NCBI GenBank assembly: GCA_040388625.1
Contig: JAZKBK010000005.1
Location: forward strand, 223,478-287,477
Reading direction: 5' to 3'
Origin: Gemmatimonadota bacterium
GTDB taxonomy: Bacteria; Gemmatimonadota; Gemmatimonadetes; Gemmatimonadales; Gemmatimonadaceae
Length of the DNA stretch: 64,000 nucleotides
Position 1 is the stretch's first letter, and every line of letters starts with the position of its first letter. Positions 18,758 to 27,038 of the stretch are shown in pieces. A program made the translations under genes and the position numbers. A model generated the notes under the pieces. The model saw nothing but the letters and a program-made list of their open reading frames with translations. It was not told where the DNA came from and did no database searches.

Positions 18758-19584
18758 CTTTCAACCACCAACGACCTGAGAGCATCATGAACGACAATGC
18801 TACGGCTGGCCCGAAATCATCTTCCGCGACCGCCGGAATGCCCGCGACACAGTCTCTCATCAAGCTCGACGGCGTCACGAAAGTCTATTACACCGACGAG
18901 CTCGAGACGCACGCACTCTCAGGGATCCAGTTGGATATCCTGGAGGGAGAGTACGTCGCGATCGCCGGTCCATCCGGTGGCGGCAAGACAACGCTTCTAT
19001 CGATACTCGGCCTGCTCGATTCGCCTACACAGGGCGTGTATCTCCTCGGCGGGCAGCCGGTCGAATCGTTGAGCCGATCGCAACGCGCCGACGTTCGCAA
19101 CCAGCGGATCGGGTTCATCTTCCAGGCGTTCAATCTGATCGGCGATCTCACCGTCTACGAGAATGTAGAACTGCCACTCACCTATCGCGGAATGCCGTCG
19201 GACGAACGCAGGCAGCGAGTAAACGCTGCGCTGGAGCGGGTCGGTATGTCGCATCGAACCAACCACTATCCGGCGCAACTTTCAGGTGGTCAGCAACAAC
19301 GCGTCGCGGTCGCACGAGCCGTATCGGGCGATCCGCTCATTCTTCTCGCCGACGAGCCGACAGGAAATCTCGATTCCGCGAACGGCGAGGCGATTATGGA
19401 GTTGCTCGGCGAATTGCACGACAATGGCGCCACGATCTGCATGGTAACGCACGACCCACGCTTCGCGCGGCATGCCGATCGGTCGGTGCATCTGTTTGAC
19501 GGCAGGATTGTGGAAGAAGAGCGTGGTGAGCGGGCAGCTACGGATCAGCGCGAGCTGCGCGAGAGTGGTTTCGGCGTTGTGTAA
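18754..19584 (+). CDS. ABC transporter ATPase, MacB/LolD type
   Basis: A 276-residue ATPase that powers the neighbouring permeases. Walker A GPSGGGKTT (72-80), Q-loop in GFIFQAFNLIGDLT, signature LSGGQQQRVAVARA, Walker B LILLADEPTGNLDS and H-loop MVTHDPRFARHADR are all intact. The start at 18754 overlaps the preceding stop. An in-frame ATG at 18787 with GAGAG upstream is the alternative and would remove 11 residues. It is the only ATPase in an operon with three permeases. The C-terminal 25 residues beyond the core are polar. Confidence 0.92.
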   Translation: MTFNHQRPESIMNDNATAGPKSSSATAGMPATQSLIKLDGVTKVYYTDELETHALSGIQLDILEGEYVAIAGPSGGGKTTLLSILGLLDSPTQGVYLLGGQPVESLSRSQRADVRNQRIGFIFQAFNLIGDLTVYENVELPLTYRGMPSDERRQRVNAALERVGMSHRTNHYPAQLSGGQQQRVAVARAVSGDPLILLADEPTGNLDSANGEAIMELLGELHDNGATICMVTHDPRFARHADRSVHLFDGRIVEEERGERAATDQRELRESGFGVV

Positions 19585-19594
19585 TGAGCCCTCC

Positions 19595-19666
19595 GGGTTC
19601 GCGGCCGTCGCCTTGTTGCTCGGTGCTATCGGCATATACGGCGTCGTCAGCTACTCCGGCGAACAG
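19595..19666 (+). pseudogene. Remnant of a deleted ADOP permease gene
   Basis: A 24-codon stretch translates to GFAAVALLLGAIGIYGVVSY then SGEQ. This is the conserved start of the C-terminal FtsX block in ADOP permeases (compare IGIYGVVSYQVVQ at the end of the gene at 16325 and IGIYGVTSYGVLQ in the one at 19699). It has no start codon, and the frame ends soon after in unrelated sequence. It sits between the ATPase and the next permease and is best read as debris of a recombination or deletion between tandem permease genes. Confidence 0.7.
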
Positions 19667-19698
19667 CGGAATAGGGACAATCAACAGCTGGAACCTTC

Positions 19699-22122
19699 AT
19701 GAACACGCTGCTCAGTGACACCCGCTACGCGATCCGCGGTCTCGCACGAAGCCGTACCTTCACTATCGTTGCCATACTCGCGCTCGCCATGGGTGTCGGT
19801 GCGAACAGCGCTATCTTCTCGGTAGTCAACACAGTCCTGCTCCGCGCGTTGCCGTACCCGCAGCCGAATCGTATCGTGATGCTGTGGGAGCACAATCTGT
19901 CAAAGAGCGTCTCTCCACACAACGTGGTGAGTCCGGCGAATTTTCTCGCGTGGCGGGACGATGCAAAGTCGCTCCGCGCCATGGGTGCATGGTTTGACCA
20001 GCAGGGTGCCGTGAGCGGTGGAGGCCGAGATCCTGTCTCGGTGCCCATTCGACACGCCTCGGCGGCGACGTTTGCCGTCCTTCGCGTCAGCCCCGTCCTC
20101 GGTCGCACGTACACTCGCGACGAGGATGTACGAAACGGCCCGCGGCTGGCAGTCATCAGCTACGACTTCTGGCAGCAGTATTTCGGTGGTCGTGCGGATG
20201 TGATCGGTAGTCCGTTCCGGCTCGACGGTGAGAGCTTCACCGTGCTTGGCGTGATGCCGAGGGACTTTCGCTTCTTCGATCCGGTGAAGGTATGGGCACC
20301 GATGCAGTTCGACGACTCCGCTCGCACTTTCGGCGGACGATACCTGCACGTCGCAGCGCGTCTCGAGCCTGGCGTCACCGTCGATCAGGCAAACAGCGAG
20401 ATCCGGACGATCGCCGAGCGACGGGCTCGTGATGTCCCGCAACTCGACGCCAACTGGACCGCGAACGCGCAGCCGCTGCGGGATGCGCTCGTCGGCGATG
20501 TACGTACGGGATTGCTCGTGCTGTCGGGAGCGGTAGGATTCCTGCTGCTGATAGCGTGCGTAAACGTCGCGAACCTGATGCTGGCCCGAGCAAGCAATCG
20601 TCAGAAGGAGTTCGCGATCCGCGCGTCACTCGGCGCAACTCCCGCACGACTGGTGCGGCAACTGTTGACCGAAGGAGTGGTGCTCTCGGTTGTCGCATCG
20701 CTGGTGGGGATCGGTCTCGCGCTATTTGGCATCCGTGCAATCGTTGCGCTGGTTCCAAGCACGTTCCCCATACCATCGATCTCCGACGTTGCAATCGACT
20801 GGCGAGTCCTCGCCTTCACGCTGGTCATTGCAGTGCTGACCGGAATCGCATTCGGACTGTCGCCGGCGCGGACCGTCTCGCAAGTAGAGCTGCAGGATTC
20901 GCTGCGCGAAGGAGGACGGACCGGAACCGGGGCAGGTCGTGCCAGCACACGAGTGCGCGGCGCGCTCGTCATCGCCGAAATGTCGCTGGCGATCGTGCTG
21001 CTAGCTGGCGCCGGACTGATGATGCGATCGTTCTCCCAGTTGAATAGCGTGAACCTGGGCATCGAGCCCGACCATGCTCTCATGGCGGAAATCGCGCTTC
21101 CGAACGCGACCTACAGCAATGATACGACGCGCGTCGCGTTCTTCAATGAAGTGGAATCCCGGATCGCGAAGCTACCCGGTGTGAAATCGGTTGGCTCTAT
21201 CAGCTACCTGCCGCTGACCGGACTGCGCTCAGCTACGGGGTTCGCAGTCGCCGGACGGCCAAGACCGCCGAAAGGCCAGGAGCCGACGGGCGACATGCGA
21301 GCGGTGACCCCGGGATACTTCCGCGCGATCGGGACGACCATCAAGGCCGGCCGATCCTTCACTGACGCCGATATCGCCGGCAGACCTGAGGTAGCGATCA
21401 TCGGTGAGACGCTCGCACGAACGTACTGGCCAAATCAGAATCCGGTCGGCAAGTACATCGATTATGAGTGGGATGGAGATACACACGTCCGGATCGTGGG
21501 CGTTGCCAGCGACGTGCACGACGCGGGGGCGGGCAAGGATCCGTACATGGAGATCTATCGTCCACTGGCACAATTCCCGTACTCGGGAATGACGATGGTA
21601 GTCCGCGCATCGGGCGATCCGGCATTGCTCGAAGCTCCACTGCGCAACGTTGTGCGATCGGTCGATCCCAACCAGCCAATCGCGAAGCTGGAAACGATGG
21701 ACGCGCTCGTATCGCAATCGCTCGCCAACGGCAGGTTGAGCATGATGCTGTTCGGCATGTTCGGAGCCGTGGGGCTGCTGCTCGCGTGCATTGGCATATA
21801 CGGTGTCACATCCTACGGCGTGCTCCAGCGCACTCGAGAGTTCGGCATTCGAATGGCGCTCGGCGCGCAGCCGTCCGATGTACGAAATCTGGTAGTTCAG
21901 GGGGGTGCGAAGTTGACACTGATCGGAATCGGCATCGGACTCGTCGGCGCGATCCTGCTCACAAGGCTCATGCGCAGTTTGTTGTTCGGCGTCACGCCGA
22001 CCGATCCGATGACGTACGCAGGAAGCGTCGCCGTGCTCGCCCTCGTGTCGGTGGTCGCGTCGTATGTGCCCGCTCGCCGCGCGACCCAGGTGGATCCTGT
22101 AATCGCTCTGCGCAATGAATAG
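19699..22122 (+). CDS. ABC efflux permease, ADOP/MacB type
   Basis: An 807-residue permease, the third of this operon: ADOP start SDTRYAIRGLARSRTFTIVA, MacB periplasmic domain, FtsX block with VNVANLMLARASNRQKEFAI, second periplasmic domain, and C-terminal block IGIYGVTSYGVLQRTREFGI. It overlaps the TolC gene by eight bases. It is similar in plan to, but clearly diverged from, the permeases at 12530 and 16325. It may have its own substrate or form mixed dimers with them. Confidence 0.88.
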   Translation: MNTLLSDTRYAIRGLARSRTFTIVAILALAMGVGANSAIFSVVNTVLLRALPYPQPNRIVMLWEHNLSKSVSPHNVVSPANFLAWRDDAKSLRAMGAWFDQQGAVSGGGRDPVSVPIRHASAATFAVLRVSPVLGRTYTRDEDVRNGPRLAVISYDFWQQYFGGRADVIGSPFRLDGESFTVLGVMPRDFRFFDPVKVWAPMQFDDSARTFGGRYLHVAARLEPGVTVDQANSEIRTIAERRARDVPQLDANWTANAQPLRDALVGDVRTGLLVLSGAVGFLLLIACVNVANLMLARASNRQKEFAIRASLGATPARLVRQLLTEGVVLSVVASLVGIGLALFGIRAIVALVPSTFPIPSISDVAIDWRVLAFTLVIAVLTGIAFGLSPARTVSQVELQDSLREGGRTGTGAGRASTRVRGALVIAEMSLAIVLLAGAGLMMRSFSQLNSVNLGIEPDHALMAEIALPNATYSNDTTRVAFFNEVESRIAKLPGVKSVGSISYLPLTGLRSATGFAVAGRPRPPKGQEPTGDMRAVTPGYFRAIGTTIKAGRSFTDADIAGRPEVAIIGETLARTYWPNQNPVGKYIDYEWDGDTHVRIVGVASDVHDAGAGKDPYMEIYRPLAQFPYSGMTMVVRASGDPALLEAPLRNVVRSVDPNQPIAKLETMDALVSQSLANGRLSMMLFGMFGAVGLLLACIGIYGVTSYGVLQRTREFGIRMALGAQPSDVRNLVVQGGAKLTLIGIGIGLVGAILLTRLMRSLLFGVTPTDPMTYAGSVAVLALVSVVASYVPARRATQVDPVIALRNE

Positions 22123-23623
22123 AGTCATAGCTCGCACGATACTCGTCTGTACGTTCGCCGCACCTGCCAGCGCCAGTGCGCAGATCCCAACGACCGGCCG
22201 CACCCAGCTGCCCGACGCGTCGCCGACCACGTTGACGATGGATCAGGCAGTTACGCTGGCCCATCGAAACAACCCCGATTTCCTGGCGACGCGTAACAAT
22301 CGTCGCAATGCATCAGCGGAATTGCGGACCGCATACGGAGGGTTGCTGCCGCAGCTCAGCGCATCGCTCTCCGGCCAGTACCAGCAGGGCGGCCAGCAGT
22401 TCTTCAATGGTGTGTCGTTGAGCTCCAATAGCGATGTGATGCAATCACAGTATGACATCGGTCTCAACTATCGCATCAATGCCGCGACTTTCATCACGCC
22501 AAAAGTGCAGCGTGCCAACAGCGCTGCCGTGAACGCCGACATTGCCGGCGCATCGGAAAGCCTCACCGCGACAATCAAGCAGGATTACCTGACCGCGCTT
22601 CAGAGCCTGGCGCAGGCCCAGCTTCAGGACTCGCTCGTCACAAACGCCAGGGCGCAGCTGGAGCTGGCACAGGCGCGATCCCAGGTTGGTACTGGTACGC
22701 TGCTCGATGTGAGGCGCGCCGAAGTGGCGCTCAGTCAGCAGCAGGTAGCGCTGGTCAACGCACGCAATCAGAACGAGATCGACAAGCTGCGACTCTTTCA
22801 GCAGATGGGCGTGCCACAGCCACAGAACGTACAGCTCGTGAGCGATCTGAGGGTTGGCGACCCGTTACCTGCACTCGATACCATTCTTGCACTTGCGCAT
22901 CGACAGAATCCCGGTGTCGTCGCGCTGAGAGCACGCGAGCATGTTGCCGATCTCACCGTGGATCGCGAGCGCACCGAGTACACTCCCACACTCACGCTCA
23001 GCACCGGCATTGGCGGGTACACGTATCAGTATCGCGATCCCAACTTCCTCGTGAATCAGGCACAGGCGAATACAGCCAGTGCACGGTCGAGCTGCATCGC
23101 TACCCAGGAAGTACGGCAGGCGGTCGGGCTTCCGAACACGCTCGCGCAGTGTAGCACCATTCAGTTCACCGATGCGCAGGCCGCGCAGCTACGGGCACAG
23201 AACGCTCAGTTCCCGTTCTCGTTCACACGCGCTCCGGCGAGCGTGACCGCGCAACTGTCGCTTCCTATCTTCGATGGGTTTGCACGCGAGCAGCGTCTTC
23301 AGGAGTCGCAGGTGGCGCGGGAGAACGCCCGCTACAAGGTGAAGTCGAGCGAGCTGGCACTCAATGCCGATATCACGGCAGCGTATCTGTCGCTCCAGAC
23401 CGCGCAACAGACAGTCGCCCTCCAGGAGGCAAACGCCGCCAAGGCGCGCCAGGAGCTCGACTTCGTACAGAATGAATACGCCGTCGGTCTCTCTACGTTC
23501 ATCGATCTGTCGACGTCGCGAACTGCCTACGCACAGGCCGAGACCGACCACATCAACGCGATCTACAGCTACCACAAGGCATTCGCGGTCCTGGAGAGCG
23601 CTGTAGGGCGGCCGTTGCGGTGA
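22115..23623 (+). CDS. TolC-family outer-membrane efflux channel
   Basis: A 502-residue outer-membrane protein with a Sec signal (residues 1-23, ending ASASAQ). Two outer-membrane efflux repeats are visible: LTMDQAVTLAHRNNPDFLAT at the start of repeat 1 and the later LALAHRQNPGVVALRAREHV. Both have long Ala/Gln/Leu-rich helices and the typical end EYAVGLSTFIDLSTSRTAYA. It completes the tripartite system with the adaptor at 15069. A 100-base gap with AT-rich sequence follows before the response regulator, so that pair may also have its own promoter. Confidence 0.92.
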   Translation: MNRVIARTILVCTFAAPASASAQIPTTGRTQLPDASPTTLTMDQAVTLAHRNNPDFLATRNNRRNASAELRTAYGGLLPQLSASLSGQYQQGGQQFFNGVSLSSNSDVMQSQYDIGLNYRINAATFITPKVQRANSAAVNADIAGASESLTATIKQDYLTALQSLAQAQLQDSLVTNARAQLELAQARSQVGTGTLLDVRRAEVALSQQQVALVNARNQNEIDKLRLFQQMGVPQPQNVQLVSDLRVGDPLPALDTILALAHRQNPGVVALRAREHVADLTVDRERTEYTPTLTLSTGIGGYTYQYRDPNFLVNQAQANTASARSSCIATQEVRQAVGLPNTLAQCSTIQFTDAQAAQLRAQNAQFPFSFTRAPASVTAQLSLPIFDGFAREQRLQESQVARENARYKVKSSELALNADITAAYLSLQTAQQTVALQEANAAKARQELDFVQNEYAVGLSTFIDLSTSRTAYAQAETDHINAIYSYHKAFAVLESAVGRPLR

Positions 23624-23724
23624 TTGCGCAAATAGCCGCAACGCATAATCCCGCAATGTAAATTTGCATGGTGGGTATTTGCCGTATATTCAGGCAACGA
23701 ACCAACGCCGCCGCCAGGTCTTGA

Positions 23725-25077
23725 ATGCCCACAATCCTCGTAGCTGACGACCAGCCGGACATCATCGAGGCCCTCCGCCTCCTGCTCAAGGGCGCCGGCT
23801 ACAGCATCGAGACCGCGCGCTCCATCGCCGGCATCATTGCGGCCGTCGAGAGCAAGCCGCTCGATGTGGTGCTCATGGATCTCAACTACACGCGCGATAC
23901 CACCTCCGGGCGTGAAGGTCTGAGCGTGCTCGGCCGCATAAGAGAGATCGATGACTCGCTTCCGATCATCGTCATGACGGCGTGGGGAAGTGTCAATGGC
24001 GCGGTCGACGCGATCCGTCACGGTGCATCGGACTATATCGAGAAACCGTGGGACAACACCCGCCTGCTCACCACGATCAACACGCAGCTCGAGCTCGGCA
24101 AGGCAGTGCGCGCGGGACGCCAGCTCGAGCGCGAGAACCGCGCGCTCAAACGGACGGGCATGCCGGAGCTGATCGCGACGTCGCCACGCATGCGACCGAT
24201 CCTCGATCTCATGGAGCGCGTTGCTCCGTCGGACGCGAACGTGCTCATAACGGGCGAGCACGGAACGGGAAAGGAAGTGGTGGCACGCTGGCTGCACGCC
24301 GCATCGCCGCGCGCGCGCTCCGCGTTCGTAGCGGTCAACATGGGCGGGCTGTCCGACGGTGTCTTCGAGAGCGAGCTGTTCGGTCACGTGAAGGGCTCCT
24401 TCACCGATGCGAGAACCGATCGCGCCGGCCGCTTCGAGCTCGCCGACGGCGGAACGCTGTTCCTCGATGAGATCGCCAACGTCCCGCTGAATCTGCAGGC
24501 CAAGCTGCTGCGCGTTCTGCAGACACGCGAAGTCGAGCGCGTCGGCTCGTCGCGTCCGAAAGTAGTCAACGTGCGCGTCCTCTCCGCGACCAACGTCGAT
24601 CCGCACGAAGAGGTGTCCGCCGGTCGCTTCCGCGAAGACCTGCTGTTCCGTCTCAATACGATCGAGCTCAGACTGCCACCGCTGCGCGAGCGCCGCGAAG
24701 ACATTCCGGCACTTGCAGCTCACTTCCTCGAGCGCCAGTCTACGCGTTATGGCAAACATCTCACCGGCTTCGATCAGCCGGCGATGCAGACGCTGATGGA
24801 TCACCTCTGGCCCGGCAACATCAGGGAGCTGGAGCACACAATCGAGCGCGCAGTACTCCTCGCCAATGGAGACGTCGTGCGCACCTCCGACCTGGCATTG
24901 ACGGAGCGCGGCTCGACCAGTGCGCAGCGGCTCGAAGATCTCACTCTGAGTGAAGCCGAGCGTACTCTCATCCAGAAGGCACTCGCGCGCTTCGACGGCA
25001 ATGTGAGTCACGCCGCCAAGGCGCTTGGCGTCAGCCGCAGCGCACTCTACAGGCGCATGTCGGCGCATGGCCTCTGA
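23725..25077 (+). CDS. Sigma54-dependent response regulator, NtrC family
   Basis: A 450-residue activator: receiver domain 1-120 (phospho-acceptor Asp52 in [11 protein letters not shown], Lys107 in IEKPWD), AAA+ domain about 148-385 (Walker A GEHGTGKE, Walker B GTLFLDEI, sensor [10 protein letters not shown]) and a Fis-type helix-turn-helix at the end ([20 protein letters not shown]). The sigma54-contacting loop is GSFTDA at 224-229 instead of GAFTGA. The receiver has an insertion after the phospho-site ([13 protein letters not shown]). The kinase start lies inside its last codons, so they form a two-component pair, probably controlling the efflux operon upstream. Confidence 0.92.
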   Translation: MPTILVADDQPDIIEALRLLLKGAGYSIETARSIAGIIAAVESKPLDVVLMDLNYTRDTTSGREGLSVLGRIREIDDSLPIIVMTAWGSVNGAVDAIRHGASDYIEKPWDNTRLLTTINTQLELGKAVRAGRQLERENRALKRTGMPELIATSPRMRPILDLMERVAPSDANVLITGEHGTGKEVVARWLHAASPRARSAFVAVNMGGLSDGVFESELFGHVKGSFTDARTDRAGRFELADGGTLFLDEIANVPLNLQAKLLRVLQTREVERVGSSRPKVVNVRVLSATNVDPHEEVSAGRFREDLLFRLNTIELRLPPLRERREDIPALAAHFLERQSTRYGKHLTGFDQPAMQTLMDHLWPGNIRELEHTIERAVLLANGDVVRTSDLALTERGSTSAQRLEDLTLSEAERTLIQKALARFDGNVSHAAKALGVSRSALYRRMSAHGL

Positions 25078-26416
25078 CGACAGACTGATCGGATCCGAGC
25101 GCGGCGCCGCACACTTCGAGCGCCGCGTTCTGCTGCTCGCTGCGGCCGTCGCCGTGCCGGGCACGACACTCGCACTCGTGCTGCTCTGGATCAGCAGCTA
25201 TTCGCTCGGCGCTCGCATCATGATTACCCTGGCGGTCGTGCTCGCGTGGATGCTGCTCGCGGCAGCTCTGCGTGCCTATGTGATCCATCCACTTCGCACG
25301 ATCTCGAATCTCGCAGCCGCACTGCGCGAAGGTGACTTCTCCGTGCGCGCACGCGGCGAGAGCACCAGCGACGCACTCGGCCTCGCACTGTTCGAGTTCA
25401 ACAGACTCGGTGCGATACTTCGCACTCAGCGGCTCACCGCGCTGGATGCCTCTGCCCTTGCACGGACAGTGATGCGCGAGATCAACGTCGCGGTTTTCGT
25501 GTTTGATGACGAAGACATCCTGCGCCTCGTAAACCGTGCTGGCGAGCGACTCATCCACTTGCCCTCCGAGCGCGCCATCGGCCGCTCCGCGGCTGCACTC
25601 GGACTCGCCGACTGTCTCGTTGGCGATCCCGACAGAGCGTTTGAAGCCGAGTTCGTTCCCGGTGAGAATCGGTGGCAACTACGCAGGACGACTTTTCGCC
25701 AGGGCGGGCGCCCACATCGGCTTGTGGTTCTCGCCGATCTGAGCCGCGCGCTGCGTGATGAGGAGCGCAGTGCGTGGCAACGGTTGCTTCGTGTTCTCGG
25801 TCACGAGATCAACAACTCACTCGCGCCGATTCAATCGCTGTCCGCCACGCTGCGCGAGCACGTCAAACGAACGCCGCGCGCGAATGACTGGGAAGAGGAT
25901 CTCGATCGCGGGCTGGAAGTAATCGGCGGGCGGTCAGCAGCACTCGCGCGCTTCATGGCGGCATATACTCTGCTCGCGCGCATGCCAGCCCCGACGCGTG
26001 CCCCCGTCGATGTCGCAGCGTGGATCGGCCGCATCGTTCAGATGGAGACACGTGTCCCGATCAGCGTTCAAACTGGCCCGCAAATCGTGATCGATGCCGA
26101 TGCCGATCAGCTGGATCAGATGCTCATCAATCTCGTGCGCAATGCAGCCGATGCATCACTCGAAACCGGCGGCGGCGTAACCGTCGGCTGGAGCGTCGAG
26201 GATTCGTTCGTGGATGTGTCGATTCAGGATGAGGGGTTTGGTCTGCCCGAGACGGCCAATCTCTTCGTCCCGTTCTTTACGACCAAGCCGGGCGGATCAG
26301 GTATCGGGCTTGTTCTCAGCAGGCAGATCGCCGAGGCGCATGGCGGCAGCCTTGCACTGATCGACGGACAGGGCTGCGAGGCGCGGGTGCGCCTTCCGAT
26401 CGCTCCTCTCTTATAG
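25067..26416 (+). CDS. Sensor histidine kinase (NtrY-like)
   Basis: A 449-residue membrane kinase. Two TM helices (about 20-42 and 50-68) with almost no periplasmic loop, a HAMP-like segment (about 72-125), a PAS-like domain (about 130-225), the H-box LGHEINNSLAPIQSLS (His246) and an ATPase domain with NLVRNAADAS (N-box), QDEGFGL (G1) and GGSGIGLVLSRQIAEAHGG (G2). The start ATG at 25067 overlaps the regulator gene by 11 bases and gives the cleanest N-terminus. With no sizeable extracytoplasmic loop it probably senses membrane or cytoplasmic cues. Confidence 0.9.
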   Translation: MASDDRLIGSERGAAHFERRVLLLAAAVAVPGTTLALVLLWISSYSLGARIMITLAVVLAWMLLAAALRAYVIHPLRTISNLAAALREGDFSVRARGESTSDALGLALFEFNRLGAILRTQRLTALDASALARTVMREINVAVFVFDDEDILRLVNRAGERLIHLPSERAIGRSAAALGLADCLVGDPDRAFEAEFVPGENRWQLRRTTFRQGGRPHRLVVLADLSRALRDEERSAWQRLLRVLGHEINNSLAPIQSLSATLREHVKRTPRANDWEEDLDRGLEVIGGRSAALARFMAAYTLLARMPAPTRAPVDVAAWIGRIVQMETRVPISVQTGPQIVIDADADQLDQMLINLVRNAADASLETGGGVTVGWSVEDSFVDVSIQDEGFGLPETANLFVPFFTTKPGGSGIGLVLSRQIAEAHGGSLALIDGQGCEARVRLPIAPLL

Positions 26417-26430
26417 AGGTAGATCGGTCA

Positions 26431-26446
26431 TCGAACGATCGTTCGA
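26431..26446. promoter_or_regulatory. Perfect 16-bp palindrome
   Basis: TCGAACGATCGTTCGA, 97 bases before the DGPF gene and 15 bases after the kinase stop. Size and symmetry fit an operator for a dimeric repressor such as a TetR-type protein, but no such regulator gene is nearby. Confidence 0.4.
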
Positions 26447-26543
26447 ATAATGCCCTCATCTGGTTCGGACCCCGCGTCGATTCTCACGCACCTCGCTCGA
26501 CGTGTATGTAGGGGACACACACGAACAATAGGAGATCAGGACA

Positions 26544-26957
26544 ATGCGATTCATGATCATCGTAAAGGCGACCAGGGAGTCCGAGGCTGGCGTGATGCCG
26601 ACCCGTGAGATGCTGGCAAGGATGGGTGCGTTCAACGAAGAGCTCGTGAACGCTGGCGTGATGCTGGCGGGTGACGGGCTCCTCTCCAGCGCGAAGGGCG
26701 CCCGTGTGAAGTTCGCGAACGGCAAGACTACGGTCATCGACGGGCCGTTCACCGAGACCAAGGAGCTCGTCGCAGGCTTCTGGATCTGGCAGGTCAAGTC
26801 GAGAGATGAAGCCATCGCCTGGCTCCGGCGAGCGCCATTCGATGACGCGGAGGTCGAGATCCGACAGGTGGCCGAAGCCGAGGATTTCGGTGATGAATTC
26901 ACGCCGGATCTGAGAGAGCAGGAAGACCAACTCCGGGCACAGATCGCACGCGGGTAG
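26544..26957 (+). CDS. YCII-related DGPF-domain protein
   Basis: A 137-residue small cytoplasmic protein of the YciI-like ferredoxin-fold family. The name-giving motif is present as VIDGPFTETKELVAGFWIWQ, after the usual start MRFMIIVKA and the MLAGDGLLSS strand. AGGAG lies about 10 bases upstream of the ATG. Proteins of this family are regularly encoded next to ECF42-group sigma factors, and one follows here. The biochemical role of DGPF proteins is not established. Confidence 0.88.
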   Translation: MRFMIIVKATRESEAGVMPTREMLARMGAFNEELVNAGVMLAGDGLLSSAKGARVKFANGKTTVIDGPFTETKELVAGFWIWQVKSRDEAIAWLRRAPFDDAEVEIRQVAEAEDFGDEFTPDLREQEDQLRAQIARG

Positions 26958-26964
26958 CGGTCAT

Positions 26965-26993
26965 CGTCATCCCCGCCGTCGGCGGTGATGACG
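26965..26993 (+). promoter_or_regulatory. Strong hairpin between DGPF and sigma factor genes
   Basis: A 13-bp stem with one mismatch and a 3-base loop: CGTCATCCCCGCC, GTC, GGCGGTGATGACG. No T-run follows, so an intrinsic terminator is not certain. It could lower sigma factor expression relative to the DGPF gene or protect the upstream mRNA end. Confidence 0.5.
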
Positions 26994-27038
26994 ACTCTCG
27001 ACTTGAACAACGGGCCGTGCATGCCCTGATTTGTATGC

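Noticed and set aside
23664-23690. Sigma70-type promoter TTGCAT/TATATT before the response regulator
   Set aside because: The spacer is only 15 bases and the -35 is weak; not strong enough to list as a feature.
23569-25164. 531-codon minus-strand frame opposite the response regulator
   Set aside because: No motif, signal or ribosome site; it mirrors codon bias of the real NtrC-type gene.
26500-26540. ECF42 target promoter before the DGPF gene
   Set aside because: I looked for a TGTCGA/CGTC-type pair in front of the gene and did not find one at a plausible spacing.
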